This document shows, piece by piece, positions 22,886 through 35,905 of a stretch of 64,000 nt of DNA. The stretch spans positions 3,348,001-3,412,000 of the forward strand of contig JBLDXI010000054.1 of NCBI GenBank assembly GCA_047495785.1, written 5' to 3'. The notes under the pieces were generated by a model. That model was not told where the DNA came from. It was given only the letters and a program-made list of their open reading frames with translations, and searched no databases. The stretch comes from Lepidodermella squamata. Lineage: Eukaryota; Gastrotricha. Numbering within the stretch: position 1 is the first letter of the stretch; each line of letters opens with the position of its first letter. The position numbers were made by a program, and so were the translations under genes.

Positions 22886-25671
22886 TTAGTCCCAGCGGGA
22901 CTTTTTCTTTTTCTTTGTTTCAGACTCAAATTGCTCAGGGGTTATCGTCGGTTTGTGCGCCGTGTCGTCAGATGCCGAGACAAAAGACGAGCGGAAATGG
23001 TTTGAGAAAGCATTTCTCATAGCAGATAGGCGGTCCATTGGTTTGTTATCTTGCTGCTGTTGCTGCTGCTGCTGCGACTGGTCGTAGGATTGCTGTTGAT
23101 AAGCGGGGTAAAATTGACCCGGTTGTGATATTGTGCTCGGGCCCCCGCTTCGTTCTTCGGCCGTCGCTAGGCCGGTCCGGACACGTTTGCCGAACATCAT
23201 CCCGCGGCCCCTGCTGCCGCCGTCAGATCTCGGCCCTGCGTTGAAAGATGAGCCCTTAGACTCCGCACCCGCCCACGACCCGTCAACTGAGGTGCCTAAC
23301 GTAGCGCCCAGCATAGGCGGGTTCTTTTGCCTCTGCTTCGCAAACCAAGACGCTTTCAAAGCAAGTTCCAATAACGCTTCGGGATAAGGTTGAGATGACA
23401 CTTCCAAATGCTTGACAAGATGCGCGGCAAATTCTTTGTCCTTATCCTTTTCGCTGATCAATAACGTATAAGCAGTCCCTTGAGTACCAGCTCGACCTGA
23501 AGAAAAGAGAAATAAAAAAATGAAAAAAATTAAGGTGGATAATACTATACCTGTTCGACCAATACGGTGAATATGAGTATCAATATCTCGGGCGACATCG
23601 TAATTAACGACAGTTTTAATCGCCGGAATGTCGAGACCGCGGGCAGCAACATCAGTCGCGACAAGAATCGGCATTTCTCCCTTCTTGAATTTTGTGATAA
23701 TTTCGTTACGGTCAGTCTGATGAAGATCGCCATGAATTAGGCCGAGTTTGAAGTCGTGAAGCCGCAGATTTTTAGCCAGCTCTTCGCTGTTATCCTTTCG
23801 CGTGACGAAAATGAGCACTTGACCATCGACGCACAAATTCACCAAGTTTTGCGTGAGCCACAGCCACTTTTCACCAGGTTCGAAGAAAACTAGGGGAACC
23901 TGTTTTATATCCTCATTCGCCTCACCGAGGTCACCTTGCAAAACGCGAATCTGAAGGAGAAGAACTGTAAGAAATCAAAATTAATAATTCAATTTTAACT
24001 TACGGGATCCGATAAAACTGCCCGGGCAACTCGTTCTACCCGTTTTTTGAATGTTGCTGAGAACATGAGTGTTTGTCGATCTGTTATGGAATGCGAAATA
24101 ATTCTGATGTTCGTGAATTAAATCCTGAAAATACCTGGTCTAACATGGTTGGCAATCGATCTGACCTGAGCTAAAATTCAAATTTATTGTAGAAATATAG
24201 CGAAATAATTCGACCCACCTTCAAATCCCATGTCAAACATGCGATCAGCCTCGTCAAATACCAGAAATGTCACTCGCTCGAAATTTGTCGCCTTGTGTTT
24301 TACGAGGTCTATAATTCTACCAGGTGTGCAAACTATAATTTCAGCGCCAGCTTTGCACGCCTTTTCTTGCTCCCACATATTGCCACCACCGTAGCAGCAA
24401 ATTGAAGTTATGTTATAGGCCCTGCCAAAATGCTTCGCTTCATTGTAGATTTGAAGGGCGAGTTCTCGTGTAGGGGCACATATCAACCCTATAGGACCAT
24501 CGCCCGGCTTCAATTCTGAAACAATCAGTAGGTTGAAATCGCTTGAAGGTATCATTTTTTCATCATACCTGGTTGATCCATGATATGAGCTAACAAGGGC
24601 CATAAATAAGCGCAGGTTTTGCCAGAGCCAGTTTTAGCGATTCCGATCAAATCACGGCCGGAAAGAACGACAGGAATGCCTTGAGCTTGAATAGGTGTGG
24701 GTTTCTCGAACTTAGACGAGCGAATCAGCTCCATCAAAGTTTCATCGAAGCCGAAATGGGCAAAACTTGTGACAGGCTTAGGCACATCAAAGCCAGTCGC
24801 TTTCACGTCAAGTTTCCGCCGCAAGTCTGCAACTTGGTCGTAGGAAAGCCGAGAGATATCATCATGCTCTTGGTAAAAACTTTTGTTGAAATGCTGATAA
24901 TTTATCGTAGAATGATCAACTGGCGGCAATGGATCGATAATTTTGAATGTATCAGGAATAATCGCGTTTCCATCCTCGTCGTATTCGATTATCACGCTTT
25001 CATCGTCAATGCTTGGCATGCCAGAATTAGGATGCTCCTCGAGAAATCGGAAATAAGACTCTTGCATATCTTCACCTTCAATGTCATCTCGAACACCTCT
25101 GAAATATCAATTTTCGATTATTGCAAAGATGCATCAAGCACTATTCTCTTACTTTTGTTTCAACTTGGAATCAGTTTTCGACCCGGGTTGACCTTTTGCG
25201 GCTGATGAGGTATTTTTGTTCGAGTCACCCTTAAGAGATGCCATGTAAGCTTCCAGAGGGTCTTCCTCTTCATCATCGCTTTGCTTCTGTTGTTTGCCTA
25301 TAATTTAACAATTCATGATTAAACATTTTAAAATTATGAATCATACCTGCTGGGCTTCCAGGCGCAGGTGCGTAAGGCAGGTCGTCATCGTCGTCGTCTC
25401 TGAACTTGACGTTATCGTCCTCTAGATCGTCATCGTCATCCTTGTAGCGCTTCTTCGAGCTGTACTGGTGAGATCCATAGCGCGTTGTGTCGGTGCTGAC
25501 AGTTTGCGGGGCGTTGACGAAAGAAAAACCGGGGTTAGAAACGGCTGATTTTCGAGAAGGCAAATAACGTGGGGCGGGTAGGTCTACTTGTGGCGGGGCT
25601 TGTGACCTGGGTTTCTCTCTCGGAGGCTCCGGAGATCGATTTCTCCCACTACTGAACCGATTGTAAGACAT
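22886..25671 (-). CDS. DDX42: ATP-dependent RNA helicase DDX42
   Basis: Eight exons (25671-25347, 25297-25153, 25098-24569, 24515-24219, 24170-24135, 24080-24004, 23950-23551, 23496-22886) encode 806 aa. An Arg/Asp-rich N-terminus leads to DPLEAYMASLKG, IIDPLPPVDHS, the Q motif (TPIQAQGIP), Walker A AKTGSGKT, PTREL, TPGR, DEAD (VFDEADRMFDMGFE), SAT (FSATF), ATDVAARGLDIP and HRIGRTGRAG. The tail is Gly/Gln-rich with a nine-Gln run, and ends KKKKKSRWD. The linker blocks identify the DDX42 subfamily, a nuclear helicase tied to U2 snRNP (SF3b). Exon 5 is only 36 nt. Intron 7 (54 nt) keeps the frame open, so retention would insert 18 residues inside motif VI. Confidence 0.96.
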
Positions 25672-26587
25672 GTTTCTTCACTTCTAATAATGATAGCCAT
25701 TTAAAAATCATAAAATCAACAACTTGAACCAAAATAAGAAGATCGTATTTTATTTTCATCCATACAATCTACATTACTGATATAAATCATGTGATTCGTA
25801 CAAGACATCTGCCCTTAACACTTTCAAGACGTCGTTTTCGCGTATCGTTACATCCCGCAAGATAGTGATGTAGTACATTATCATGATTCTTGATGAAATA
25901 TGCATCCATTTACAATTTCGGAGATAGGTAATCAAAATTTGTGTACCAATATCTTATATAACACAAACATGGATATACATAGTCTTCTGTGACGCTGCGT
26001 CAAACGCGACACGTATTATCGTCTCCAGCACAAAATAGTATGCACTACGGAACACAGGCACGCAAAAGCACAATTCAATTCGTACTTTTTCGAATGATTT
26101 TTGTCCAAAATAAAAAAGAATACTTATATTCAATCAAGCGATATTCATTGCAATATTTTGTGATAAGGAAATCTGAAAAGCGTCTCAAAATCAAAGAGAA
26201 TAAAACTAATAGGCGAAGATTTCTCTCGGAATTTAGAAATATAAGGTTTAAAGAGGCACGGATACAATTTTACATTAGTATATGATATCGACATGTTTCA
26301 CTAAAACTCATCTGGTTTGTTCAACACCTCCAGAGCCACTGGAATAAATCATATGATCATCAAGTCTCGGCCACCAAAATACGAAATCAAGTTATAAGTT
26401 TGACACGATATTAGTCAAACTCACAGAAATTTATCATTAAATGAAAAATCAAGTGACAAGCTGTTTGTTATGTGGTATCTCAATTTCAAGAGCGTGCAAG
26501 CAGGAGCTTCATGTCAATTATAACACATAATAAACGGTATATTTAACTGTGGTAGCAGCGGGTCCGCACAGGCGATAAGTTAACTTA
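25672..26587. other. intergenic between Rab7 and DDX42
   Basis: AT-rich sequence holding the Rab7 3' UTR and the DDX42 upstream region. An acceptor-like attattag lies 12 nt before the DDX42 ATG. No coding sequence is supported. Confidence 0.5.
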
Positions 26588-27607
26588 TTAACATCCGCAG
26601 CCGGAAGAACCTAAAAACAGATATCGAAGCGCTGAGTGAACATGTATCAAAATGATGGTAGATAATCATACCCCCTTGCGGTTGCTGTTGGTTGTTAGGC
26701 AAAGTTATTGCTGGAGTATCGTTGTTTCCAAACAGACTTTCGTCACCTTCCCGTGCGAGGGCGTTGCGAGCGGCGGTCAAGAATGCTTGTTCAACGTTGA
26801 CAGCCTCCTTGGCTGAGGCTTCGAAATGCACGACATTTGTTCCCTTGGTTTGGCACCATTGCTCAGCGCGACGGCCAGTGATCTGAAATTAAGAGTGTTG
26901 GATATAGCCTTTGTTTTCAAATCACGCCTTGAGATGAGAACCTAAAGATTTCCTGTAATATTAGCACATGGCTAGGTTACAAATGAGCAAGCAAATTAAT
27001 GTAACTATCAAATATGTGCTGCATAGCAATAGAGAAGAAAATTAGTCACATACCACTCTGTTTTCCAAATCGATTTTGTTTCCGATGACAACAAAGGGGA
27101 AGCTATCAGGGTCGCGAGGACTCGCCTGAAGTTGCAGAATGCAATATCAATGAGCTTCAATTGAGAAAATACTAACCTGAATGAGAAATTCGTCGCGCCA
27201 TGTATCAAGATTAGCGAAAGACTTCTGATTGGTTACGTCGTAAACAAGAACACAACAGTCAGCGCCGCGGTAAAAAGCTACACCAAGAGATTGGAACCGC
27301 TCTTGCCCTGCAGTATCCCAGATCTAATAGAGACAGTCCATGCGACCTGCAAGTTATCAAACGAACAATTCTTACCTGCATGGTTGCCAGTCTCCCGTCG
27401 ACCTCAACTTCTTTGACAAGGAAATCGGCTCCGATTGTAGCTTTATATTGATTGCTGAATTTCTTGTTGACATACTGATTCATCAGAGATGTTTTACCAA
27501 CACTGTTCAGGGATTGAACTAATATAAATAATAATGAACATATAAGCAACGTACCCGCTGTCGCCGAGAATGATGACTTTGAGAAGAACCTTCTTTCGAG
27601 AAGCCAT
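26588..27607 (-). CDS. RAB7A: small GTPase Rab7
   Basis: Exons 27607-27555, 27502-27376, 27323-27177, 27125-27054, 26882-26672 and 26610-26588 encode 210 aa. P-loop [15 protein letters not shown], switch I region [39 protein letters not shown] and SAKEA are present. The C-terminus is CGC, a dual geranylgeranylation signal. [15 protein letters not shown] and VNVEQAF are Rab7-type. Rab7 directs late endosome to lysosome traffic. The last exon is a 23-nt micro-exon carrying the lipid-anchor codons and the stop, split from exon 5 by a 61-nt intron, so its splicing determines membrane attachment. Confidence 0.97.
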
Positions 27608-28856
27608 TGTGATTCTTGTTTGATTATTAATTTAAGCAATCTACCAAGTGACAGATCAAGAGTAATCCATTTGATCAAATTAGCATGAATCGAAATCTAT
27701 TGGTTATTGGTTACTTGATGCTTGATGTGTAGCAAATACGTCAATACACAGGCACATCGATACAGAAGAAGAACATGGCTGCAGAATTTACGCTCACGCA
27801 GCTTTCGACGACATGCCATCAAGCTACGGAAAATATGCAGTTTAAGTCATCCTTCAACGTCTAACGACTTTCAAAAGTAAGCCCAGCAGCCATTTCATAC
27901 GTAACCCCGATTTTATTAATGCAGTAACATTCTTCGCAATAAAGCATTGCAATAAATTCGGTCAGCGAGCAACGACTACCACGAAATAACAACGACCAAA
28001 GATGCCACAGATTTCAGCCATAAACATTTAGGATTTGAAACTCGAAATAAATAGCTTTGACAGTCGCGGAATAGTAAATTTCATCAACGAGAACGACCAA
28101 GGCACTAATGAATCAATAGTAAAACAGCAAAAAATTGTTCTACGAAACGTATTGATGCCAGCCAACATTTGAACTACATCAACCCTAAGAAAACTTCGTG
28201 CATTTTGCGCTCGCTGCTGTTGGAATGCGAAAATAATAGCTGCAAAAATCCGAAATTTTGTCACATATATTATCAAATATGAATGATTCTTCGTGACCTT
28301 TCAATATTCAATATTTTTTATCCAATTATGAAACACTTTTTATCGAGAAGCGCGGGCTTTCTTAGTTTTGGCTTTCTTTCTTTTGGAAAGGGCTCTGTGA
28401 GTTTTTGTCTGCGTACCTTGTTTCATATACTCGTGCCGTTCTCGTGCATGTTATGTACGGCAAAGCATCTTAGTACTTGACATAGCGTCGTGTCGCAGAA
28501 TTTTTTCCTGTGGTGGATGCCCTATCCCTTGGTCATTTTCGGCACGTTCGGTGCACATGGACGCGCCAAATTATTTTTTATGAAGAATGAAGACGCTATT
28601 GATCTTTAGTTTTACTTGGTAGCCTGTGTATTGTGATATTTGATTCTGTAGTTCAAAATTCGATTCCGTAGTACTATGCATTGCTGGCAGCTGTTAGCTG
28701 TTAGCTTTTTGGTTAAGCATCTGAATTGTCCTTGATTCTCGCTGACAACTAAATGCTTATTTTTTTTTTTTATGAAACTGAAGCTTTGCTAATTTTTCTG
28801 GTCTTTATCATAGGTCTTATGTCAATGGTTAGCAGCAGCCTGTCGTAACTGGCTGA
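27608..28856. other. divergent upstream region of Rab7 and FAM114A
   Basis: No coding sequence is supported. A splice-acceptor-like tttatcatag at about 28805-28814 sits some 40 nt before the FAM114A start, suggesting a 5' UTR intron or leader acceptor. A ten-T run lies at about 28761-28770. Confidence 0.45.
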
Positions 28857-30329
28857 ATGGGTGATGAAGAATTCGTTGACGTGAAGTACAGTTCCGGTCT
28901 TTCTTCTAGAGATAGCTTTGTTATGGAACCTGCTGAATCATCACCAGTTAGTAACAGCCAGGCGGTCGAGCCTGAAAAACTTGCCAGTGCTACTGAATCA
29001 CTGGCTAATGAAAGAGCGCCGATCGAAGAAGATGCCAAAAGTGAATCGCAAGAGCAAGGTGGCGGTCCAAACCAGTCATCATGGTCGTCATGGGCATTTT
29101 CAATGGCCTCTTCGTCTGTGAAGGCCCTTGAGCACGGTGTAGCCAAGGTACTTGATGTGATAGAAGACAACGGCGGCAAGGACGAGGCTCCTGTAGCATC
29201 TCCATCTGCCAAGCCCGATGAGCAGTCGCAAGTGGTATTAACCACCGGAGTGAAAGACGATCTGCGAACGTTGTCATCAGCTGTTCAGCGCACTAGTGGC
29301 AAAATAATGACTTCGGGCATTGGCATGCTCTCCGCCCTTGGTAGGCGCACACTTGAAGTTTTGGTGGCGGAAGAAGAAGCCCAGGGCGGCGACGGCTTGC
29401 CACGAACCGATTCCTCGTTGTCTTCTCGCCTGCGGGAGGCACAAGCGACCACCCTTCGAAAGGAGCGAGAGCAGAAACGCCAGCTTGCGTATTGGTTTGA
29501 CTTGAGCGGAGGAAATGATAGCTTCGAGGCATTCCGATGCTTCTCTCAATCTTCCCTTCATTCAATTCATGGCAAGATCGAGCATGCCTCCGTTCAAACT
29601 GGAAACGACACAGACATTGTTCCTGAAACTTACAAAAAGATTGCAGAGATATTTTCGGCATCTTCAGATCGTCTAATTCGCGAATGGGATTCGTCTGATT
29701 TTGCTAAGAACCCTGACGAGGGGGATCTTCTGGATCATGTTGTTTTGGGCGCCTTAATCAAGGAGCGACTGAATTTGCTCACCGCTCCACCAGAGCGTTT
29801 ATGCTCGGCTCTCGAAAAGGCGAAAAACGATTTGTTAGCAGCTGATTTGAGCCAAGATGCTGCTTACGAGGCTACGCTGTCAAACCTGGCGAATTTCACA
29901 GCTGCCATTATCGACTTCCTTCATAAGAGCGTGCAACTGCAGCATGCCGCGGCCTTGTCTTCAAATGCCGTCCGAACTCAACCCGGAAAAGGAAGCTTCA
30001 TTCGCAGCGAATGCGCAACTGTTGTCGAGATTGCCGCATCTTTTTCAACAGCTTGCCTCGTACTGGCTCTCAGGATTAGAGCTATTTCCTTGGCAGGCAA
30101 GTCCGCCGTTCTGAAAACTATCAACCAATCGACCCCGCAGCCAGATGATGAAACGTCGCCTGAACTTGCCGCCACAAGTCTCGACATGGAAGCCACCGAC
30201 TGTGCTGCTCACCTCGCCAAGATGCTGGGATTTCTGGGGCCTGTTGTCCAACACTTATTGCTTCTCCGCCTCTACGGTGCTGAATGTCGCCCAGCCGCTA
30301 GCATCCAAGACGACGAAGATGATAAGTAG
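28857..30329 (+). CDS. FAM114A family protein (NOXP20-like, DUF719)
   Basis: A single uninterrupted 490-codon frame. The acidic N-terminal third leads to the Trp/Ser motif SSWSSWAFSMASSSVKALEHG. Next comes KIMTSGIGMLSALGRRTLEVL, matching the FAM114A block where a hydrophobic segment precedes an RTLEV/KTMDV helix, followed by SSLSSRLREAQ. The C-terminal half is helical. Vertebrate FAM114A1 and FAM114A2 are poorly characterised and have been linked to Golgi/Rab2 function. The lack of introns contrasts with most neighbours, though VPS28 is also intronless. A polyadenylation signal follows 50 bp after the stop. Confidence 0.8.
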   Translation: MGDEEFVDVKYSSGLSSRDSFVMEPAESSPVSNSQAVEPEKLASATESLANERAPIEEDAKSESQEQGGGPNQSSWSSWAFSMASSSVKALEHGVAKVLDVIEDNGGKDEAPVASPSAKPDEQSQVVLTTGVKDDLRTLSSAVQRTSGKIMTSGIGMLSALGRRTLEVLVAEEEAQGGDGLPRTDSSLSSRLREAQATTLRKEREQKRQLAYWFDLSGGNDSFEAFRCFSQSSLHSIHGKIEHASVQTGNDTDIVPETYKKIAEIFSASSDRLIREWDSSDFAKNPDEGDLLDHVVLGALIKERLNLLTAPPERLCSALEKAKNDLLAADLSQDAAYEATLSNLANFTAAIIDFLHKSVQLQHAAALSSNAVRTQPGKGSFIRSECATVVEIAASFSTACLVLALRIRAISLAGKSAVLKTINQSTPQPDDETSPELAATSLDMEATDCAAHLAKMLGFLGPVVQHLLLLRLYGAECRPAASIQDDEDDK

Positions 30330-30379
30330 GACTGGTTTTGAAACGAATGATAATTGCGACTTCCTTATCGCCTGTGAAT

Positions 30380-30385
30380 AATAAA
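30380..30385 (+). terminator. polyadenylation signal, FAM114A
   Basis: AATAAA lies 50 bp downstream of the FAM114A stop and well before p38. Confidence 0.6.
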
Positions 30386-30809
30386 GATTAAAATATTAAA
30401 TATCCTCCATGCGTCTTTTACATTGCTAAAATCACTGACGATCTGTAGGACGAGAACACTTCATTCATCGCCGTGGCTACTTATTATTATATATATATAC
30501 AAAACTATATATATATTCTTATTTGCGTTAATGTGACGATAGTTTGTTAGGTATTACGTGTATTTTCTGAATGTTTGATAACTCGTCCAGAAACATCTCT
30601 TTTTCTCTCTGTGTTCCAATATAACCAACAAGTGTCTGACGGATTACTATTAAAGTTTTGAGGACGGAAGTCTTACACTGAGCGCATGCTAATTTTTCGG
30701 CGCCTATCATTTTCTTATAGAGGAACATCGTTGTCTTGATGAGTAATAAATAATTAAACAATAACATTAATTTTGATTTTTTTTAGTTTATTTGTTAATG
30801 TGATGAATC

Positions 30810-32245
<1,436 letters not shown>

Positions 32246-32562
32246 AAATGCGAAAAACTCACTGTGACTGTTTAAAGCTATTCCATATTGCACTTGGATG
32301 TGATTTTTTCCCACTCCAAGAGACTGTTATAACTATTTTTCGTCGCTTCAATTATTAGTGCAGTCTCGTTCCCTGGAACCGTTTTTATAACAAAGTTTCT
32401 TTCGTTCAAAGTTAGTGTTGTGTTTAGCTGTTTATAGTATGATGACCCGTGTGAAATCTGCAACTTCCATGCTTTGCGCTATTTGAAATAGTCGGAAGTT
32501 CTACCACCCGTTAATTATCAGCCAGTTTCTTATTGACACGTCTTCAAGTAAAATTTGGAATG

Positions 32563-32568
32563 AATAAA
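32563..32568 (+). terminator. polyadenylation signal, p38 MAPK
   Basis: AATAAA about 320 bp after the stop. The rest of 32246-32970 is AT-rich 3' UTR and spacer between converging genes, with no gene seen. Confidence 0.5.
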
Positions 32569-32970
32569 ATGAAATGAATGTTGCTAATAATGTGCAATAT
32601 TGCGAACAAAGTTCACCAGAGCCGAAATAAATTGACGGATTTATTCGCTTTAAAAACATTCTCTTTGCTTTCGGACAGAAAAAGCCTGTTCAACAAAAAA
32701 GGCAGTCGAAATCGCGCTCTAAGCGAAAATATTATCAATCGTACTAATTTTCAGACATTTCACTCGGGGAAGCAGATACATGACAGACGTGTTAGCACAT
32801 AATGCCAGTTAATTTAATTGTCCCATCGACATCGGCTGGTAGGAGTCTTTTTTTATTAAATAGGTGGCGCCTATAGTGATCACAATTGTGAAGGGTTTTT
32901 GCTACATCAACTCGAACACCACAAAAATTATTACTTCGGTTTGTATTTATGTCGAATTCATGCCAAAAAT

Positions 32971-34220
32971 TCATTTGAACTGATCCACTGGTCGAACTTT
33001 GTGATTCTGCGGTTCATTGGCATATATATGGGTGATGACTTCGGACTCCGGCGGGAAGGGATCGGTCTTCGCTTTTTCAGCAGCTTCGTCGACCAGCTTG
33101 CGCACTTCGCCATCGATAGCAGTGATTTCTTCGGCGGTAACAAGGTTCGCTTCGATTAATCGGCGCTTCAAAAATTCGATCGGATCGCGTTCACGGCGCA
33201 TGTTTTCGATTTCTTGACGGGTACGGTAGCTGGTACCAGGGTCACTCATGCTGTGACCGAAGTAACGGTAAGTGTCCAACTCAATGACGATCGGACCCTT
33301 CTCCAAGGCGTGTTGCTTGGCGAATTTCATGGCTTCACGAACGGTCAAAATATCTTGGCCGTCAACCTAAAGACACAGAAGCTGGTCTAAAAATTGACTC
33401 TAAAATTTGAGTCAGCTTACCCAAAGGCCGGGAACGTAATCACCACGGGTGTAGTACTCAGTGCTATACGAAGCACGTTCGGCACTGGTACCCATGCCAT
33501 ACTTGTTATTTTCGCAGATGAAAATAACAGGAAGGCGCCACAACGCAGCAATGTTGTAGGATTCGAAGACTTGGCCCTGGTTGGCAGCACCATCTCCGTA
33601 CAGGGTGATGCAAACATTTGGTTTTCGCAAAGTCTTCTGAGCTAGGGCGATGCCGGTGCCAAGAGGGACCTGAGCACCGACAATACCGTTGCCACCGTAA
33701 TAATTTTTGGCGTACATGTGCATGGAACCGCCCTTGCCGCGCTGGACACCGGTATATCTGCCCAATAATTCGGCGAGAATCTTATGAACAGCAACACCGC
33801 GAGTGTAAGTCCAACCGTGGCAACGGTAGGCTGTAATAACGGCATCTTCACGAGTCAGGACATCTTCAATGCCGATACAGCACGCCTCCTGGCCAACGTA
33901 AAGATGGCAGAATCCACGAATGGCCTTTTCCTTATACATCGCGCTAGCCATGTTTTCCATCCTTCTGATCATCTGCATCTCTCTGTAATAACGGAGACCT
34001 TGTTCGCGGGTTAAGGTAGCCTTGGCGGATGGGCCAGCCTCAAGGCGATGCAAACGGTATGGTTTAGTATCGAATGTGGCTTCGTTTGTCGTTGAAAGCA
34101 TGCGCTGAAGAAATGTTGCAAATTTAACAATTGGATATTTGCTAAGATGGAAAATATTACCATAGCTGTGAGAAGGGCACTGCGCCTACCCGCAGAAACA
34201 CTAGCAGCAATGTTCATCAT
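32971..34220 (-). CDS. PDHA1: pyruvate dehydrogenase E1 component alpha subunit, mitochondrial
   Basis: Exons 34220-34161, 34104-33421 and 33366-32971 encode 379 aa. The first exon is a short basic, Ser/Ala-rich presequence ([17 protein letters not shown]) fitting mitochondrial import. The thiamine pyrophosphate motif is clear ([12 protein letters not shown] through ICENN), as is the phosphorylation loop [18 protein letters not shown], with the Ser residues that PDH kinases modify in mammals. It forms the E1 heterotetramer that decarboxylates pyruvate. The ATG lies 118 bp after the VPS28 stop on the same strand, with an acceptor-like atattttag eight nt before it, so the pair looks operonic. 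GT-AG introns are 54 and 56 nt. Confidence 0.97.
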
Positions 34221-34240
34221 GATAATGTCTAAAATATAAA
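34221..34240 (-). promoter_or_regulatory. splice-acceptor-like site before PDHA1 ATG
   Basis: On the minus strand tttatattttag is followed by acattatc and then the start codon. The spacer to the VPS28 stop is only 118 bp. Confidence 0.4.
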
Positions 34241-34338
34241 TAAGATTACAGAAAGCTATTTCATTTGAAAACGATAATCATTTGTAAAAAGCATTTATCA
34301 TATTAATTAGCATCGGGCAATTCTGTTTTTATAAATGA

Positions 34339-35007
34339 CTATGCGAGGGCTTTTTCGAATTCTCTGTATGCATTGTCCAAATCCATAAGCATCTGACGCG
34401 CCTCATCGTCAGTCAAAGTACCAAACGCGGGCATTCCAGTGAATTTGTCTACCCAACGGCGAATGAGCTCTCGGCCTTGATAGTCCGGTGGAAGGGTTGT
34501 CAGTCGCATAATTGTATCAAGCAGCTCACGCGTGTCCAACTGCAAGTCGTCGACAGCATACAATTTGAGGCGCAATTTATCCATGATAGTAATAAAAAGT
34601 GCTACTATTTGAGCGATGCTTCGGCTGACATTTCCCTTGTCGTCTTTGATAGTGGTCGGGCGATTGTCTTTGATGCGATCAAGGGCCAGAGGGCAATTGA
34701 TTCTGTGTTTCTCAATAAAAGATTCCACATCGGGAAATTCACCAGGAGAATCAGACTGCACGGCTTTGAGAGCAGCTTTCAGCTGAGTCAGTAATTTGGA
34801 ACAATTAGCAATATACTCCTTCGGGTTAACATGATCTTTTAGATTCGCAGTCTCCAAAAGCTGCAAAGTATTTATAATCGCGTACAGCTCGGCTAGATGG
34901 TCAAATTGTTGCCGCTCACGCGTAGATTTGAATAATTTCACTTCCTCAAAAAGTTCTGGCTGATTTCCGTAAGCCGACGAGGGCGCAGGATGCTGAGGAG
35001 CGAACAT
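34339..35007 (-). CDS. VPS28: ESCRT-I subunit VPS28
   Basis: A single-exon frame of 222 codons, the usual family length. ELFEEVKLFKSTRERQQFD begins the N-terminal core domain, and the C-terminal four-helix bundle includes LYAVDDLQLDTRELLDTI and FTGMPAFGTLTDDEARQM. VPS28 joins TSG101 and VPS37 in ESCRT-I for sorting ubiquitinated cargo into multivesicular bodies, and its C-terminal domain contacts ESCRT-II. It lies 118 bp upstream of PDHA1 in the same direction and would be the first gene of that pair. No introns. Confidence 0.96.
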   Translation of the reverse strand: MFAPQHPAPSSAYGNQPELFEEVKLFKSTRERQQFDHLAELYAIINTLQLLETANLKDHVNPKEYIANCSKLLTQLKAALKAVQSDSPGEFPDVESFIEKHRINCPLALDRIKDNRPTTIKDDKGNVSRSIAQIVALFITIMDKLRLKLYAVDDLQLDTRELLDTIMRLTTLPPDYQGRELIRRWVDKFTGMPAFGTLTDDEARQMLMDLDNAYREFEKALA

Positions 35008-35905
35008 TCAAGCCTGATAACTTTAGATCAAAATCTAAAAATGGTAAATAAAATCAAGTTCCGCATTGCTCTTTCCTCACGATTAAGCCTTAATAATTAA
35101 ACGAATTAATTCACACATAATTCAACTAAGGTGTATAGCCTAAAATCAGAGTTAAGAAGGAAAGGCGGTAGAGTGCTGAGCCAGAAAGTACGAAGTCGGC
35201 AATGAATCGTGAACTAGCCTGTTACGAACACTGAGAGGTTCAGTTCAGTCAAAGCTCGTAAAAACCAATTCCACCAAACGAAGAAAGAAAAATAGGAATT
35301 CAGGAATTAACATGAAGATTTCAAGCGGGAAGCGGGTACAAGAAATTCATGTCATTTGGGCGCGCACTCGAATACGCATCTCGCATTGGCGTGAAAGGTT
35401 TCATGTTAAGTTTTCGAGCGAAGAAACCTATAAGTATTCTGAATTCATTCAATAGAGAAATAAATCACCAAGTACGGATCGGCCGGGGATGCGAGGCGCG
35501 AGGTGCCGCAAACACTCTTAACTCTTTCAGGATATTTTTGGCAGATTTTTGGCCACCTCAAAAAATGGGTGCGCAACTCGCCATCCCAGCTCTTAAACCG
35601 CGGAAGGCGCTAAAGAAGGCGGAGCTCGACGACGTTGTTAGCGGAATGAATGTTTTTTTTCATTTTTTTTTTAATTCTGCGAAAGCGTTTAATTTTCACG
35701 TGCAATTTCTTTTAATATTGGGAATACATTTTTCTATGACTGTAAAATCCCCAATTAACCTCTATTTTATTTAATCAAATACTTTTCTAATTTTGAGTTG
35801 TGTCCTTCACATTTATTATTAAAAAATGTACATAATTTTTTTCTGCGGGGATGATCAATCAGCAGTTTTGGGGGCAAAGGGGTTTGCGTGCGGAAAGTGC
35901 AGTTA

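Noticed and set aside
28829-29661. Minus-strand frames across FAM114A
   Set aside because: They are antisense shadows of the well-supported FAM114A coding sequence.
32283-32294. tattgcacttgg resembling a miR-92 start
   Set aside because: It lies in the p38 3' UTR, matches only 11 bases, and has no visible star arm.
35349-35774. 141-codon frame downstream of VPS28 on the other strand
   Set aside because: The sequence is basic then Phe-rich, with no recognisable family and no convincing splice structure.
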